NCBI GenBank assembly: GCA_001797745.1
Contig: MGQF01000074.1
Span: 37,071 to 69,797, forward strand
Source of the DNA: Deltaproteobacteria bacterium RBG_13_52_11
GTDB taxonomy: Bacteria; Desulfobacterota; B13-G15; RBG-16-54-18
Length of the DNA: 32,727 bases
Direction of reading: 5' to 3'
The position numbers were made by a program, and so were the translations under genes. The notes under the pieces are model-generated. The model saw only the letters and a program-made list of their open reading frames with translations, had not been told where the DNA came from and did no database searches. Shown here piece by piece: positions 1-7,480 of this stretch. Within the stretch, counting starts at the first letter, position 1, and each line of letters starts with the position of its first letter.

Positions 1-761
1 TCTATATCAATAAAGCCGTATTTCTCTGGTTCCTTGGCGATGAGGGCGGCGGCAATCATCTTGGGGACATAATGCCTCGTCTCCCTCTTCAAGTACTTAT
101 ACTTGGTTAGCTCCCAGAAGTCCTCGGTTTGATAACGCTGTATGGCCCGGGAGATCTTCCCGGCCCCTGCGTTGTACCCGGCGGCTGCCAGATACCAGCA
201 GTTGAACTGGTCGTAGAGGTCTTTGAGGTGTCTGGCGGCGGCGATGGAGGACTTTTCGGGATCCCTCCGCTCATCGATCCACCAGTCGACCTCCAGGCCG
301 TATTTCTTCCCTGTTCGGGTGATAAACTGCCACGGCCCTGAGGCCCGGCGACGGGAGTATGCCTTGGGGTTGAAACCGCTTTCGATTAAGGCCATATAGA
401 CCAGGTCTTCAGGGAGTCCGTTTGCCCTGAGGACTTCCTGCATCATGGGGATGTATCTCCCCGAGCGCTGCAGCCAGAGGGCGAAGGCCTTGCGGTGGGT
501 GGTCTGGAAGTATGCGATGAAGTTCTCAACCTGATCATTGATCACGATGGGGATATCAAAGGTGACTTCTTTTTCTTGTTCCTCTTCACCTATCTCGAGA
601 GGTGGTGCTTTCTCCTCTTCACCTATCTCGAGAGGTGCTTTCTCTTCTTGGGTGTCTGCTGTTTCTTGAGGGGGAACCGCTTCTTTTTTCAGAAAGGGGG
701 TGGTGCAAGCAGCGATGAAGAAAAACGAGATGCCGATGAGCGTAAGCGATCTATTCACCAT
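1..761 (-). CDS. mltD: MltD-like membrane-bound lytic murein transglycosylase, lipoprotein (3' end cut by window edge)
   Basis: The gene cleaves peptidoglycan glycan strands as a lipoprotein in the envelope (family knowledge). Reading minus from the ATG at 761, about 253 residues are visible. There is a signal peptide with lipobox IAAC (Cys19), an acidic Glu-rich linker (about 27-66), then an SLT domain. The domain shows LIESGF with catalytic Glu127, a GPWQF motif and YNAGAG, the usual order for this family. The start is supported by a GAGGAGG ribosome site 11 bases upstream. The linker holds an 11-residue tandem duplication (APPLEIGEEEK / APLEIGEEEK). The C-terminal part, where MltD proteins carry LysM repeats, lies beyond position 1, so LysM presence is unknown. 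The nearest gene upstream, mobB, is 254 bases away with nothing recognisable between. Confidence 0.88.
   Translation of the reverse strand, partial: MVNRSLTLIGISFFFIAACTTPFLKKEAVPPQETADTQEEKAPLEIGEEEKAPPLEIGEEEQEKEVTFDIPIVINDQVENFIAYFQTTHRKAFALWLQRSGRYIPMMQEVLRANGLPEDLVYMALIESGFNPKAYSRRRASGPWQFITRTGKKYGLEVDWWIDERRDPEKSSIAAARHLKDLYDQFNCWYLAAAGYNAGAGKISRAIQRYQTEDFWELTKYKYLKRETRHYVPKMIAAALIAKEPEKYGFIDI
581..644. repeat. Two-copy in-frame tandem repeat in the mltD-like linker
   Basis: A 24-base unit at 581-604 recurs at 614-637 (period 33 bases, the second copy 3 bases shorter overall). It encodes two copies of an acidic 11-residue segment in the linker between lipoprotein anchor and catalytic domain. 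The 33-base period keeps the frame. It looks like a simple replication-slippage duplication of a spacer. Confidence 0.8.
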
Positions 762-1015
762 TATTTCGCGTGCCTCCTCTGCGGTTAAATGAACCGGAAA
801 TAGCTTAACGGAGGCGAGGTCCTTTGTCAAGGATTACCGACACAGGCGGCACGGCATCGGTGAGTCCCGGCAAGGGTCACCAGACAATCATGGCGGTGGT
901 TTGTTGTACTATGAGGGGTAAGATAACGTCTGTCGTAACAGGTAAGGCGATTGATTACAAAAGGTACAAGCCTTACCTCCTTTCCGCTGTCTATTTGTTG
1001 CCTTCATTCCATACT

Positions 1016-1528
1016 TCAGTGAGCATCTCTTTTCTGCGTGGAGATGACCCTTCCTTCTATGATATCGGCTATCCCGCGTATGTCGTTGGGGCTTAAACAG
1101 GGGACATCCAACGAAAGGGCAACATCGCTTACCACGGCTATCAGGTTCTCCAATTCAGGTGCCAGGGGAAGGGGATGGCCCTCTTTCCTGAAGACCTCTA
1201 TCTTGGGGTGTTTGTCTCGTTTAAACCCCTCGGCGATGATGATATCCGCCCCTCGGATAAATCGAGTGGCCAGCTCATCCAGGGAGAGGTCGTGGGAGGT
1301 ATCTTCTATTAAGGCGACCTTGTGCGGTGAAGAGATGATCACTGTTTGGGCGCCGGCCTCTTTATGGCGCCAGCTATCCTTCCCTTCATGATCTATCGGA
1401 AAGTCCTTCCCATGGTGTTTTATTGTCGCCACCCGGTAGCCGCGCTTGATGAATTCCGGGATCAATCGTTCAATGAGGGTGGTCTTGCCGCTGTTGGATC
1501 TCCCGACAATGGAGATGATTGGAATCAT
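1016..1528 (-). CDS. mobB: Molybdopterin-guanine dinucleotide biosynthesis protein B (MobB)
   Basis: MobB is a small P-loop GTPase that helps MobA attach GMP to molybdopterin, giving the guanine dinucleotide cofactor used by DMSO-reductase-type enzymes (family knowledge). The 170-residue product starts with the Walker A motif GRSNSGKTT (about 9-17). It continues with ATIKHHGKDF, the KEAGA segment, DIIIAEGFK (Walker B-like) and KIEVFR, all standard MobB landmarks at full family length. The start ATG has AAAAGGAACC just upstream. It stands alone between the mltD-like gene and a plus-strand hydrolase, and is not contiguous with the molybdenum hydroxylase genes 8 kb away. XDH-family enzymes often use the cytosine rather than guanine dinucleotide form, so a direct link to that operon is only possible. 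Confidence 0.92.
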   Translation of the reverse strand: MIPIISIVGRSNSGKTTLIERLIPEFIKRGYRVATIKHHGKDFPIDHEGKDSWRHKEAGAQTVIISSPHKVALIEDTSHDLSLDELATRFIRGADIIIAEGFKRDKHPKIEVFRKEGHPLPLAPELENLIAVVSDVALSLDVPCLSPNDIRGIADIIEGRVISTQKRDAH

Positions 1529-1682
1529 GGTTCCTTTTCCCTCCAGACGATTTCATACTACAATCGCCCTGGGGGAATAGTCAATATCAGATCAGCTTGC
1601 CCTTGAGGTTCAACACGTGCTGTGTTAAGAATTGTCCATGGCCTCCGAGGAAGGCCCGCCGCAGATGAAGGGAAGGGGTAAG

Positions 1683-2465
1683 ATGGCAGCAGACTTTGAT
1701 ACTTCTCTGTTTGATCGACCTGAGGTCTCTCACTATATCTTCTATCCGCGGAGAGATCCCCCCCCGCTGGATGATATAGCCCTCTATCCGGTGGAGGTGG
1801 GGGAGGGGATCTCCGTTGTATGCCGATTCTACCCGGCCCCCGAGGGGGCGGTTACCATCCTCTATTTCCACGGCAATGGCGAGACGGCAGGGGATTACGA
1901 CCTCGTCTCCTCCCTCTACACCGCTCTAGGGATCAACCTCTTTGTGGCCGACTACCGCGGCTATGGCTTAAGCTCAGGGGAACCTACCATGAGCCATATC
2001 CTCCACGATGCCCATCCCATCTTTGCGAGGCTCAGAGAGCTCTTGCGGGAAGGGGGTTATCCCAAGGCGATTTTCGTCATGGGGCGCTCTTTGGGGAGTG
2101 CCCCGGCCATCGAGGTGGCCTTCCGATCACAGGATGCCTTGCAAGGGCTCATTGTGGAGAGTGGCTTCAGCGATGCCTTCCGCCTGCTCAGCTATATCGG
2201 GTTGCCCATCAAGATACCGCCGCACCAGGGGGAGGGCTTCCCCAATGGGGAGAAGATGCGCTCCATCCGCATCCCCACCCTCCTCATCCATGCCGCCGAG
2301 GATCATCTCATCCCCCTGCCTGAGGCCGAGGAGCTGTTGCGGTTGTGTGCTGCCGAGGGAAAGCGCCTCGTGGTGATACCGCGGGCGGATCACAACACCT
2401 TGATGCTGGTGGGGAAGAATCAATACTTTCAGGCCATTGAGGAGTTCATTAAGAGATATGCCTGA
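1683..2465 (+). CDS. Alpha/beta hydrolase family protein
   Basis: A serine hydrolase of unknown substrate, probably cytoplasmic, 260 residues from the chosen start. Seen: HGNGE oxyanion-region motif (about 63-67), the DYRGYGLSSG segment, the nucleophile elbow GRSLG with Ser136, a late acid in AAEDHLIP, and a late His in ADHNTL, so the triad is complete. Earlier in-frame starts exist (TTG 1632, ATG 1638, ATG 1665). ATG 1683 is preferred because GGAAGGGG lies 5-6 bases upstream and the protein then opens with FDRPEVSHYIFYPR, a typical family N-terminus. It is monocistronic, converging with the minus-strand pad-like operon across a 214-base gap. No signal peptide or membrane segment is seen. Confidence 0.82.
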   Translation: MAADFDTSLFDRPEVSHYIFYPRRDPPPLDDIALYPVEVGEGISVVCRFYPAPEGAVTILYFHGNGETAGDYDLVSSLYTALGINLFVADYRGYGLSSGEPTMSHILHDAHPIFARLRELLREGGYPKAIFVMGRSLGSAPAIEVAFRSQDALQGLIVESGFSDAFRLLSYIGLPIKIPPHQGEGFPNGEKMRSIRIPTLLIHAAEDHLIPLPEAEELLRLCAAEGKRLVVIPRADHNTLMLVGKNQYFQAIEEFIKRYA

Positions 2466-2679
2466 ACACAAAGCTCATCTACTACAAACCCAAACCCATG
2501 CCTTTCTTTCTAATTTATTGAAGCTTTTTTCTTATCTTCTTGTCTTTTTAACGTCTGGTTAACTCCGTCACTGCATTACCATGATCTGTGGTAAAACAAA
2601 GGCCAATAGGGGGGATGCCATAACAAAGGTGATGTGAATATCTTTCATGTTCATATGTCGTAGTCGGTTTTTATAAAAC

Positions 2680-3993
2680 TTATAACAGTATCTTGGTGAG
2701 GGCCTTGATGTGGCGAAAACGCTTATCGACGATACGCTGAAGTTCTTCGAAATCTTCTTTTTCCAAATGGGAAAATTTCTTTAAGAGTTTGGTGTATTCA
2801 GAAATAGGTTTTGGTTTTTCCACTTCTTTGGTCAACCGGTATTCTCCTTGCTCACACTCCCAGAGCGGAAAATAGTTTGTCTCCACAGCTGCCCGGCAAA
2901 TGTCTAGGGATGCCGGTATGCCAAATCCCCAGCCAAGAATGCAGGGGCTCAAAATGTGGATATATGACATGCCTTCTTTGACGGCCTTGGCCTTGAGCAA
3001 TTTCATGAGAAAGTCCTCAGGGTAAGCGATGACTGCTGTAGCTACATAGGGGATGCCGTGTGCTGCCATGATAAGGGGGACATTCTTGGAGGGTATTTGT
3101 TTCCCTTTTCTTTTTCCCATTGCCGGGGTGGTCGTTGTCCATCCCCCATAGGGGGTGGTGCTGCTTCTCTGGACGCCCGTGTTCATATAGCCTTCATTGT
3201 CGTAGCATATGAAGATGATATTTTCATTTCTCTCGGCTGCCCCTGAGAGCGGTTGAAATCCCACGTCTGTAGCGCAGCCATCACCCACAAAGGCCACACA
3301 CCTGACGTCTTTCCCCATCTTTCTGTAATATCTCTTAACGCCGGTCATGGTAGAGGGTACCGTCGTCATGTTCGACATGTGAGCGGGGATACGGATCATC
3401 GTCCTGATCCCCTGTCCGTTGAACATATTGGTGCCACAGCCGGGGGCGCCAAACAAAAAAGTATCTTTCCCCATGACTCTGAGAATAAATCGCAGGGTTG
3501 TCTCAGCTACGCAGCCGATGCATAACGAAGACCCTGATAATAATGGGTCTTCATGAAAGTGTTGAGTAATGGAACGCGCTTTTATAAAGGAAATGGCATG
3601 CACAGGGCACACCTCTTGGCACTGGGGGCGACCGTCGCAAAGGTCACATTTCGATGCCTTCTTCGAGCCTGCGTGGAAATCTATTCCACCGTAAGGACAG
3701 GAAAGATCGCATAAACCGCATCCCAGACATTTTGCATCATTAATCCTGACGATGCCGTCCGCTTCGCTCTTTGTCATGGCCCCGGTTGGGCAGACATCCA
3801 GACAGGCTGGGTCCGAACATTGGTTACAGGTATACGCCATGTGGACATCGATTTCCGGAATGTGGACCTCTCGAATACCGGTTCCATCAAGACCTTTGTC
3901 CTGTTGAACTTCGCCACACTTTTTGCGGCAGGCACTGCAATCAGGGGGGCATATATTCTCTTCAATTTTTAACGTATTATAAAAGGTTTTCAT
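2680..3993 (-). CDS. padI: 2-oxoacid (phenylglyoxylate-type) oxidoreductase beta subunit fused to N-terminal polyferredoxin, PadI-like
   Basis: The 437-residue protein joins two modules. Residues 1-135 are a ferredoxin with sixteen Cys in four groups (15/19/22/26, 56/59/64/68, 89/92/95/99, 116/119/125/129), room for four [4Fe-4S] clusters. The rest is a thiamine-diphosphate-binding POR-type beta domain, with APGCGTN and the Mg/ThDP motif GDGCATD followed by DNEGYMNTG. In the known Azoarcus enzyme PadI likewise is the large beta subunit and the last gene of padEFGHI (established knowledge, recalled). It would bind ThDP, cleave the 2-oxoacid and pass electrons through the clusters to the neighbouring FAD/NAD subunit. 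It starts 14 bases after the padH-like stop and is the last gene of the operon. Its own ribosome site is weak, suggesting translational coupling. Pyruvate or another 2-oxoacid as substrate cannot be excluded. Confidence 0.78.
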   Translation of the reverse strand: MKTFYNTLKIEENICPPDCSACRKKCGEVQQDKGLDGTGIREVHIPEIDVHMAYTCNQCSDPACLDVCPTGAMTKSEADGIVRINDAKCLGCGLCDLSCPYGGIDFHAGSKKASKCDLCDGRPQCQEVCPVHAISFIKARSITQHFHEDPLLSGSSLCIGCVAETTLRFILRVMGKDTFLFGAPGCGTNMFNGQGIRTMIRIPAHMSNMTTVPSTMTGVKRYYRKMGKDVRCVAFVGDGCATDVGFQPLSGAAERNENIIFICYDNEGYMNTGVQRSSTTPYGGWTTTTPAMGKRKGKQIPSKNVPLIMAAHGIPYVATAVIAYPEDFLMKLLKAKAVKEGMSYIHILSPCILGWGFGIPASLDICRAAVETNYFPLWECEQGEYRLTKEVEKPKPISEYTKLLKKFSHLEKEDFEELQRIVDKRFRHIKALTKILL

Positions 3994-4007
3994 ATAGACG
4001 CTTCGTT

Positions 4008-5270
4008 TTATTCTTCCTTAGAAATTGTTTCGTGCTTTTCAGCCTCGTTCATCAGCCACAGCCCCACCTCACGGGGCGCATGTAACAGTATGTCTTTATA
4101 TCTACCGATTTCAGTCCGCTTCCTGATCAGATACTGGATCACTCCGGCGTCAATATCCGTATCGAGGAAGGCGGCACCGAGAAGCTTCCCGTCTCTACAA
4201 ATAATCTTTTTGTAATACCCATTATCCTTCTCAACGAGCGCATCGTCACCTTTTGAAGGCACTGTTTTTCCGATGGACGTGGCAAGATGGCCGAAGAAAT
4301 TAAAGGTGTTCATCGGTAGCCAGCCTTCGTATTCCGCCTTCTCTCCAGCCATAGTGCTCCCTGCGATCTTCCCTTGCGAAACAGCATTGGGCACTATGGG
4401 GTTGAGTCCCCTCTGGCCTGTGAAGAAATCGACAGCCTCCGCCGCATCCCCGGCAGCAAAGATATTGGGGATATTTGTCCTCATCTGCCGATCAACTACG
4501 ACGCCTTCACTAATGTCAATACCACTGCCGGCGAGGAATGAAACCCTTGGTTTCACCCCGATGCACACGAGGAGGATCTCGGTCTCAAGTGCCTTATCCT
4601 GGTTGAAACGGACTTTGATTTCGTTCCCGGATTGCTCAGCCGCTGTGGCTTCACCCCAATTCACGTTGACGGCTGTACCGGAATCAGCAAATAAATCAAT
4701 AATACGGCGGCTTGCCTCAATATCGAAGTAATTGCGCAGAATTCTTTCCCGGGGGGCAATTACCTGGACCTCGTTGCCTTTTTCCTTCAAGGCGGCTGCG
4801 AGCTCCATGGCCACTAAACCGGCCCCCAAGATTGTGGCCTTTTTCCTTGCTTTTAACTGTTGAATCAGGGCCAGGCAGTCATCCATTACGTGAAACCCGA
4901 TACCCCCAGCCTTCTTCAGTATTGAGGGGACAAAGGGATCTGAACCAGTCGCGATCAAAAGGCTATCGTAAGAGTCGCCCTTCCCGTTATTATAGAGGAC
5001 TCGCTGTTCCCCAGGGGCAATGCCGACGACTTTCCTTCCTCTCGTAAAGGTCGCATTCATGTGGTCGAAGAACCCATCCGGTACCATCTGGATATCCGCT
5101 TGTTTTACTTTGTCTGAAACAACATAGGGAAGAGACATGGGTGAATAGGGGGGATAATCCTCCATGGTCAGCACAGTGACCGCATCCTCGCAGCCCGCCT
5201 TTCTCATCTGCTTCAGTGCGCTCAATGCCGCTGCGCCTGATCCAATGATAATATGCCTTTTCTTTTTCAA
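4008..5270 (-). CDS. padH: FAD/NAD(P)-binding oxidoreductase subunit, PadH-like
   Basis: A 420-residue pyridine nucleotide-disulfide-type flavoprotein. Seen: N-terminal FAD motif GSGAAA (10-15), ATGS at 107-110, a second Rossmann motif GAGLVA (149-154) for NAD(P)H, and the second FAD motif FAAGDAAE (271-278). No redox CxxxxC pair sits after the first motif, so it is not a classical disulfide reductase. It looks like an electron-transfer flavoprotein of the NADH oxidase / rubredoxin reductase group. Its position between the alpha and beta genes of a POR-type enzyme is the arrangement of padH, the epsilon subunit that hands electrons to NAD+ (recalled family knowledge). The start is TTG at 5270, with AAAGGCA upstream, 29 bases after the alpha gene. 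It implies the complex makes NADH rather than only reduced ferredoxin. Confidence 0.78.
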   Translation of the reverse strand: MKKKRHIIIGSGAAALSALKQMRKAGCEDAVTVLTMEDYPPYSPMSLPYVVSDKVKQADIQMVPDGFFDHMNATFTRGRKVVGIAPGEQRVLYNNGKGDSYDSLLIATGSDPFVPSILKKAGGIGFHVMDDCLALIQQLKARKKATILGAGLVAMELAAALKEKGNEVQVIAPRERILRNYFDIEASRRIIDLFADSGTAVNVNWGEATAAEQSGNEIKVRFNQDKALETEILLVCIGVKPRVSFLAGSGIDISEGVVVDRQMRTNIPNIFAAGDAAEAVDFFTGQRGLNPIVPNAVSQGKIAGSTMAGEKAEYEGWLPMNTFNFFGHLATSIGKTVPSKGDDALVEKDNGYYKKIICRDGKLLGAAFLDTDIDAGVIQYLIRKRTEIGRYKDILLHAPREVGLWLMNEAEKHETISKEE

Positions 5271-5299
5271 TGCCTTTTCTCTTCTCGATCTATCTCTAT

Positions 5300-6505
5300 C
5301 TATTCGAGGGAAAGCCAGGTCACGGTTTTCTGCTCTTCCCCTCTCGCCGCGGCGAAGGTCCTGTCGATGACTCGCTCCACATGGTGAGCAGTAATGTCGG
5401 CCCCTCCCAAACCTGCTATAAAATCGAGCAACAGGGGAAGCGGCGGCTGCAAATCGCTTAAGAGGGTTTTCAGTTCCACGTAGTTATGACCACAGTTCCA
5501 GGCATAGCAGACACTCCGATCAATCACCCCGATGGCCTTTTTCCCCTTGAGGGCTTGAATCAATCGCTCTCGTGGACTGGGCCGGAACATCCTAACTTTT
5601 ATCAAACCCACCTTCAGTCCTTGTTCGCGCTTCTTGTCCACCACCACTTTCGCTGTCCCCGTGGCACTTCCCATGGTCACAATGACGACCTCGGCGTCCT
5701 CTGCTTTGTACTCCTCAATCTGGCCTCCGTAACTGCGGCCGAACTGCTTTCCGAATTCGCTGTCGATCTCATCGAATTTCCCTTTTGCCCTCTGGTGTGC
5801 TGCACATGCCTTATACCGATATTCGGTAAAAAGCTCTGGGGGGACAGTGTAGCTTGAAAAAACCATCGGATCATCAAGCGTCCACTTGAGCCTTTCCATG
5901 GTCTTCAGAGGCGCCAGGAACGCATCCACCTCTTCTTGCCGAGGGATCTCCACCCGCTGTGAATGATGGGAAAGATAAAAGCCCTCATAGCACACATTGA
6001 CAGGGAGCAGGATCTCTGAATCTTCCGCCAATCGGTAAGCCATGATGATTGAGTCGAGAATTTCCTGACAGGATTCCGTATAGATCTGGATCCAGCCATG
6101 ATCCTTTACCAACACGGCATCTTGCTGCCCTGCTATTACACCGTGGGGGCTCACCTGCTCCCTCATACCAATAGCCATCACGATAGGAAAGCGATTTCCG
6201 GCGGCAAGGAGATAGGCGTCATTCATGAAGGATAAACCCTGAGAGGAGGTTGCCGTGAATGTTCGTCCTCCTGCAGCGCAAGCCCCTAAGAGAATGCCCA
6301 TAGCTGAATTTTCTCCCTCTGGCTCAATCATTTCTGCATCCAATAAGCTTTCGGCTTCAAGCTTGTAGAGCGTTTCCAGTAAAGGTGTCTGAGGCGTAAT
6401 AGGATAGGATGCAATGACGTCCGGCCGGCATAACAGAACCCCGTATGCCCCTGCCCGATTCCCATCCAATACCCTTATTTGACCCCTTACATCAATCGTT
6501 GACAT
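5300..6505 (-). CDS. padG: 2-oxoacid oxidoreductase alpha subunit, PadG/PorA-like
   Basis: A 401-residue alpha subunit of the pyruvate:ferredoxin oxidoreductase superfamily. Seen: SYPITPQTP near residue 35-43 (the family's substrate-domain signature), ATSSQGLSFMND, and a C-terminal transketolase-like domain with VIVTMGSATGTAK and KVGLIKVRMFRP. The chosen ATG at 6505 shares its A with the TGA of the preceding delta gene (TGATG) and has GAGGAG 5 bases upstream. A 24-residue-longer reading exists but would overlap the ferredoxin gene by more than 70 bases. It would form the catalytic heterodimer with the beta subunit. Five-gene order and a dedicated FAD/NAD subunit favour phenylglyoxylate-type over plain pyruvate oxidoreductase; the sequence alone does not fix the 2-oxoacid. 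Confidence 0.8.
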   Translation of the reverse strand: MSTIDVRGQIRVLDGNRAGAYGVLLCRPDVIASYPITPQTPLLETLYKLEAESLLDAEMIEPEGENSAMGILLGACAAGGRTFTATSSQGLSFMNDAYLLAAGNRFPIVMAIGMREQVSPHGVIAGQQDAVLVKDHGWIQIYTESCQEILDSIIMAYRLAEDSEILLPVNVCYEGFYLSHHSQRVEIPRQEEVDAFLAPLKTMERLKWTLDDPMVFSSYTVPPELFTEYRYKACAAHQRAKGKFDEIDSEFGKQFGRSYGGQIEEYKAEDAEVVIVTMGSATGTAKVVVDKKREQGLKVGLIKVRMFRPSPRERLIQALKGKKAIGVIDRSVCYAWNCGHNYVELKTLLSDLQPPLPLLLDFIAGLGGADITAHHVERVIDRTFAAARGEEQKTVTWLSLE

Positions 6506-6771
6506 CAAATCTCCTCTCTTACCAGCATAATTGCCCTGGCCGGACATACCGTGGCGCAGACCCCGCAACCCTTGCAATAATCGAGATCGGCTGAAAAGTA
6601 ATGTCTCCTTTCTTTAATGCAACCGGCAGGACAAAAAATGAAGCACCATCCGCATTGGCGACATTTTTCCATTTTGGTAACCGGCCTCTGCGACCGCCAC
6701 TCACCTGTTTTGATATCAAGAGGCTCTTTCGGTGTTGACCAGGGTCCTTCAAATGTGCTTATGAATTTCAA
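6505..6771 (-). CDS. padF: Ferredoxin delta subunit of the 2-oxoacid oxidoreductase, PadF/PorD-like
   Basis: An 88-residue ferredoxin with two [4Fe-4S] motifs, CRQCGWCFIFCPAGC and CKGCGVCATVCPARA, as in POR delta subunits. It carries electrons from the ThDP site to the beta-subunit clusters or to the FAD subunit. The start is TTG at 6771 with AAGGAG 8 bases upstream. That ribosome site lies over the end of the gamma gene, whose stop is only 5 bases away. Its own stop overlaps the alpha start by one base. Tight spacing on both sides shows a single translational unit. Confidence 0.85.
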   Translation of the reverse strand: MKFISTFEGPWSTPKEPLDIKTGEWRSQRPVTKMEKCRQCGWCFIFCPAGCIKERRHYFSADLDYCKGCGVCATVCPARAIMLVREEI

Positions 6772-6776
6772 TGTTT

Positions 6777-7328
6777 TTACTCCTTGACGGATATGGTGAC
6801 ACTTTCATAGCCACGCTTTACCAGATTTTCATTTTTCTTCAGTAATTTCCCATCGAAGTTCATGTCCAAGCTCGATATGACAGATTCCAACGTGACCCAT
6901 CCCGTGACCTTTGCTATCACCCCGAGCATGCAGGTATTGACGATTGCCCTTCCAATCTCATCAAGGGCCAATGCCGTTGCATCGACAAGACCGAGAACGT
7001 TCAGCCCTTGAGGCCAGCTCTCCAGCGTTTGCTTTGGCGTGTTTATGACTGCTACCCCATCACCTTTGAGGCCATTGAAAATCGCCTGCGATCTTCCTAT
7101 GAAGGGGTCTAAGACCATAATACAGTCCGGTTCATAGATCTGATGGGTCTCTCTGATCGGTTTTTCATCAAACCGAAGGAAGGCCGCTACCGGTGCCCCT
7201 CGTCTTTCAGCCCCGAAGGTTGGGAATGATGAAGCATATTTGCCCTCAAGGACAAAGGCGTATGCGAGCATTTCCGCACCCATCACCACACCTTGTCCTC
7301 CCCTGCCATGAAACCGTATCTCCTTCAT
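6777..7328 (-). CDS. padE: 2-oxoacid oxidoreductase gamma subunit, PadE/PorG-like
   Basis: A 183-residue gamma subunit of the POR family. It opens with KEIRFHGRGGQGVVMGAEMLA, the hallmark GRGGQG motif, followed by SFPTFGAERRGAPVAAFLR, also typical. In the enzyme it caps the catalytic dimer and contributes to CoA binding (family knowledge). It is the first gene of the five-gene pad-like block, 152 bases downstream of the aryl-acid ligase stop. AGGAGG lies 12 bases before the ATG. No terminator-like hairpin is visible in the 152-base gap, so read-through from the ligase is plausible. Confidence 0.85.
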   Translation of the reverse strand: MKEIRFHGRGGQGVVMGAEMLAYAFVLEGKYASSFPTFGAERRGAPVAAFLRFDEKPIRETHQIYEPDCIMVLDPFIGRSQAIFNGLKGDGVAVINTPKQTLESWPQGLNVLGLVDATALALDEIGRAIVNTCMLGVIAKVTGWVTLESVISSLDMNFDGKLLKKNENLVKRGYESVTISVKE

Positions 7329-7480
7329 GTTGTTCTCAATCCTCCTGAGACAGCACGGTAATATTTTTTTGTTCAGTCGTACAGGGGGTTTGCCAATCCC
7401 ATCAACATCGTGTATTGGGTCTTGTGCCCACGTTGTTTTAGGGGGAAATTACGTCAAATGCAAATTCATAAACTCCCTTC

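Noticed and set aside
495..788. A 97-codon plus-strand frame.
   Set aside because: Antisense to the signal peptide and linker of the MltD-like gene, which has clear motifs and a ribosome site.
824..1096. A 90-codon plus-strand frame between the mltD-like gene and mobB.
   Set aside because: Runs into mobB antisense and has no supporting signal.
2680..7328. Plain pyruvate:ferredoxin oxidoreductase porGDAB.
   Set aside because: An FAD/NAD subunit lies between alpha and beta and beta carries a polyferredoxin, matching padEFGHI better; substrate is left open.
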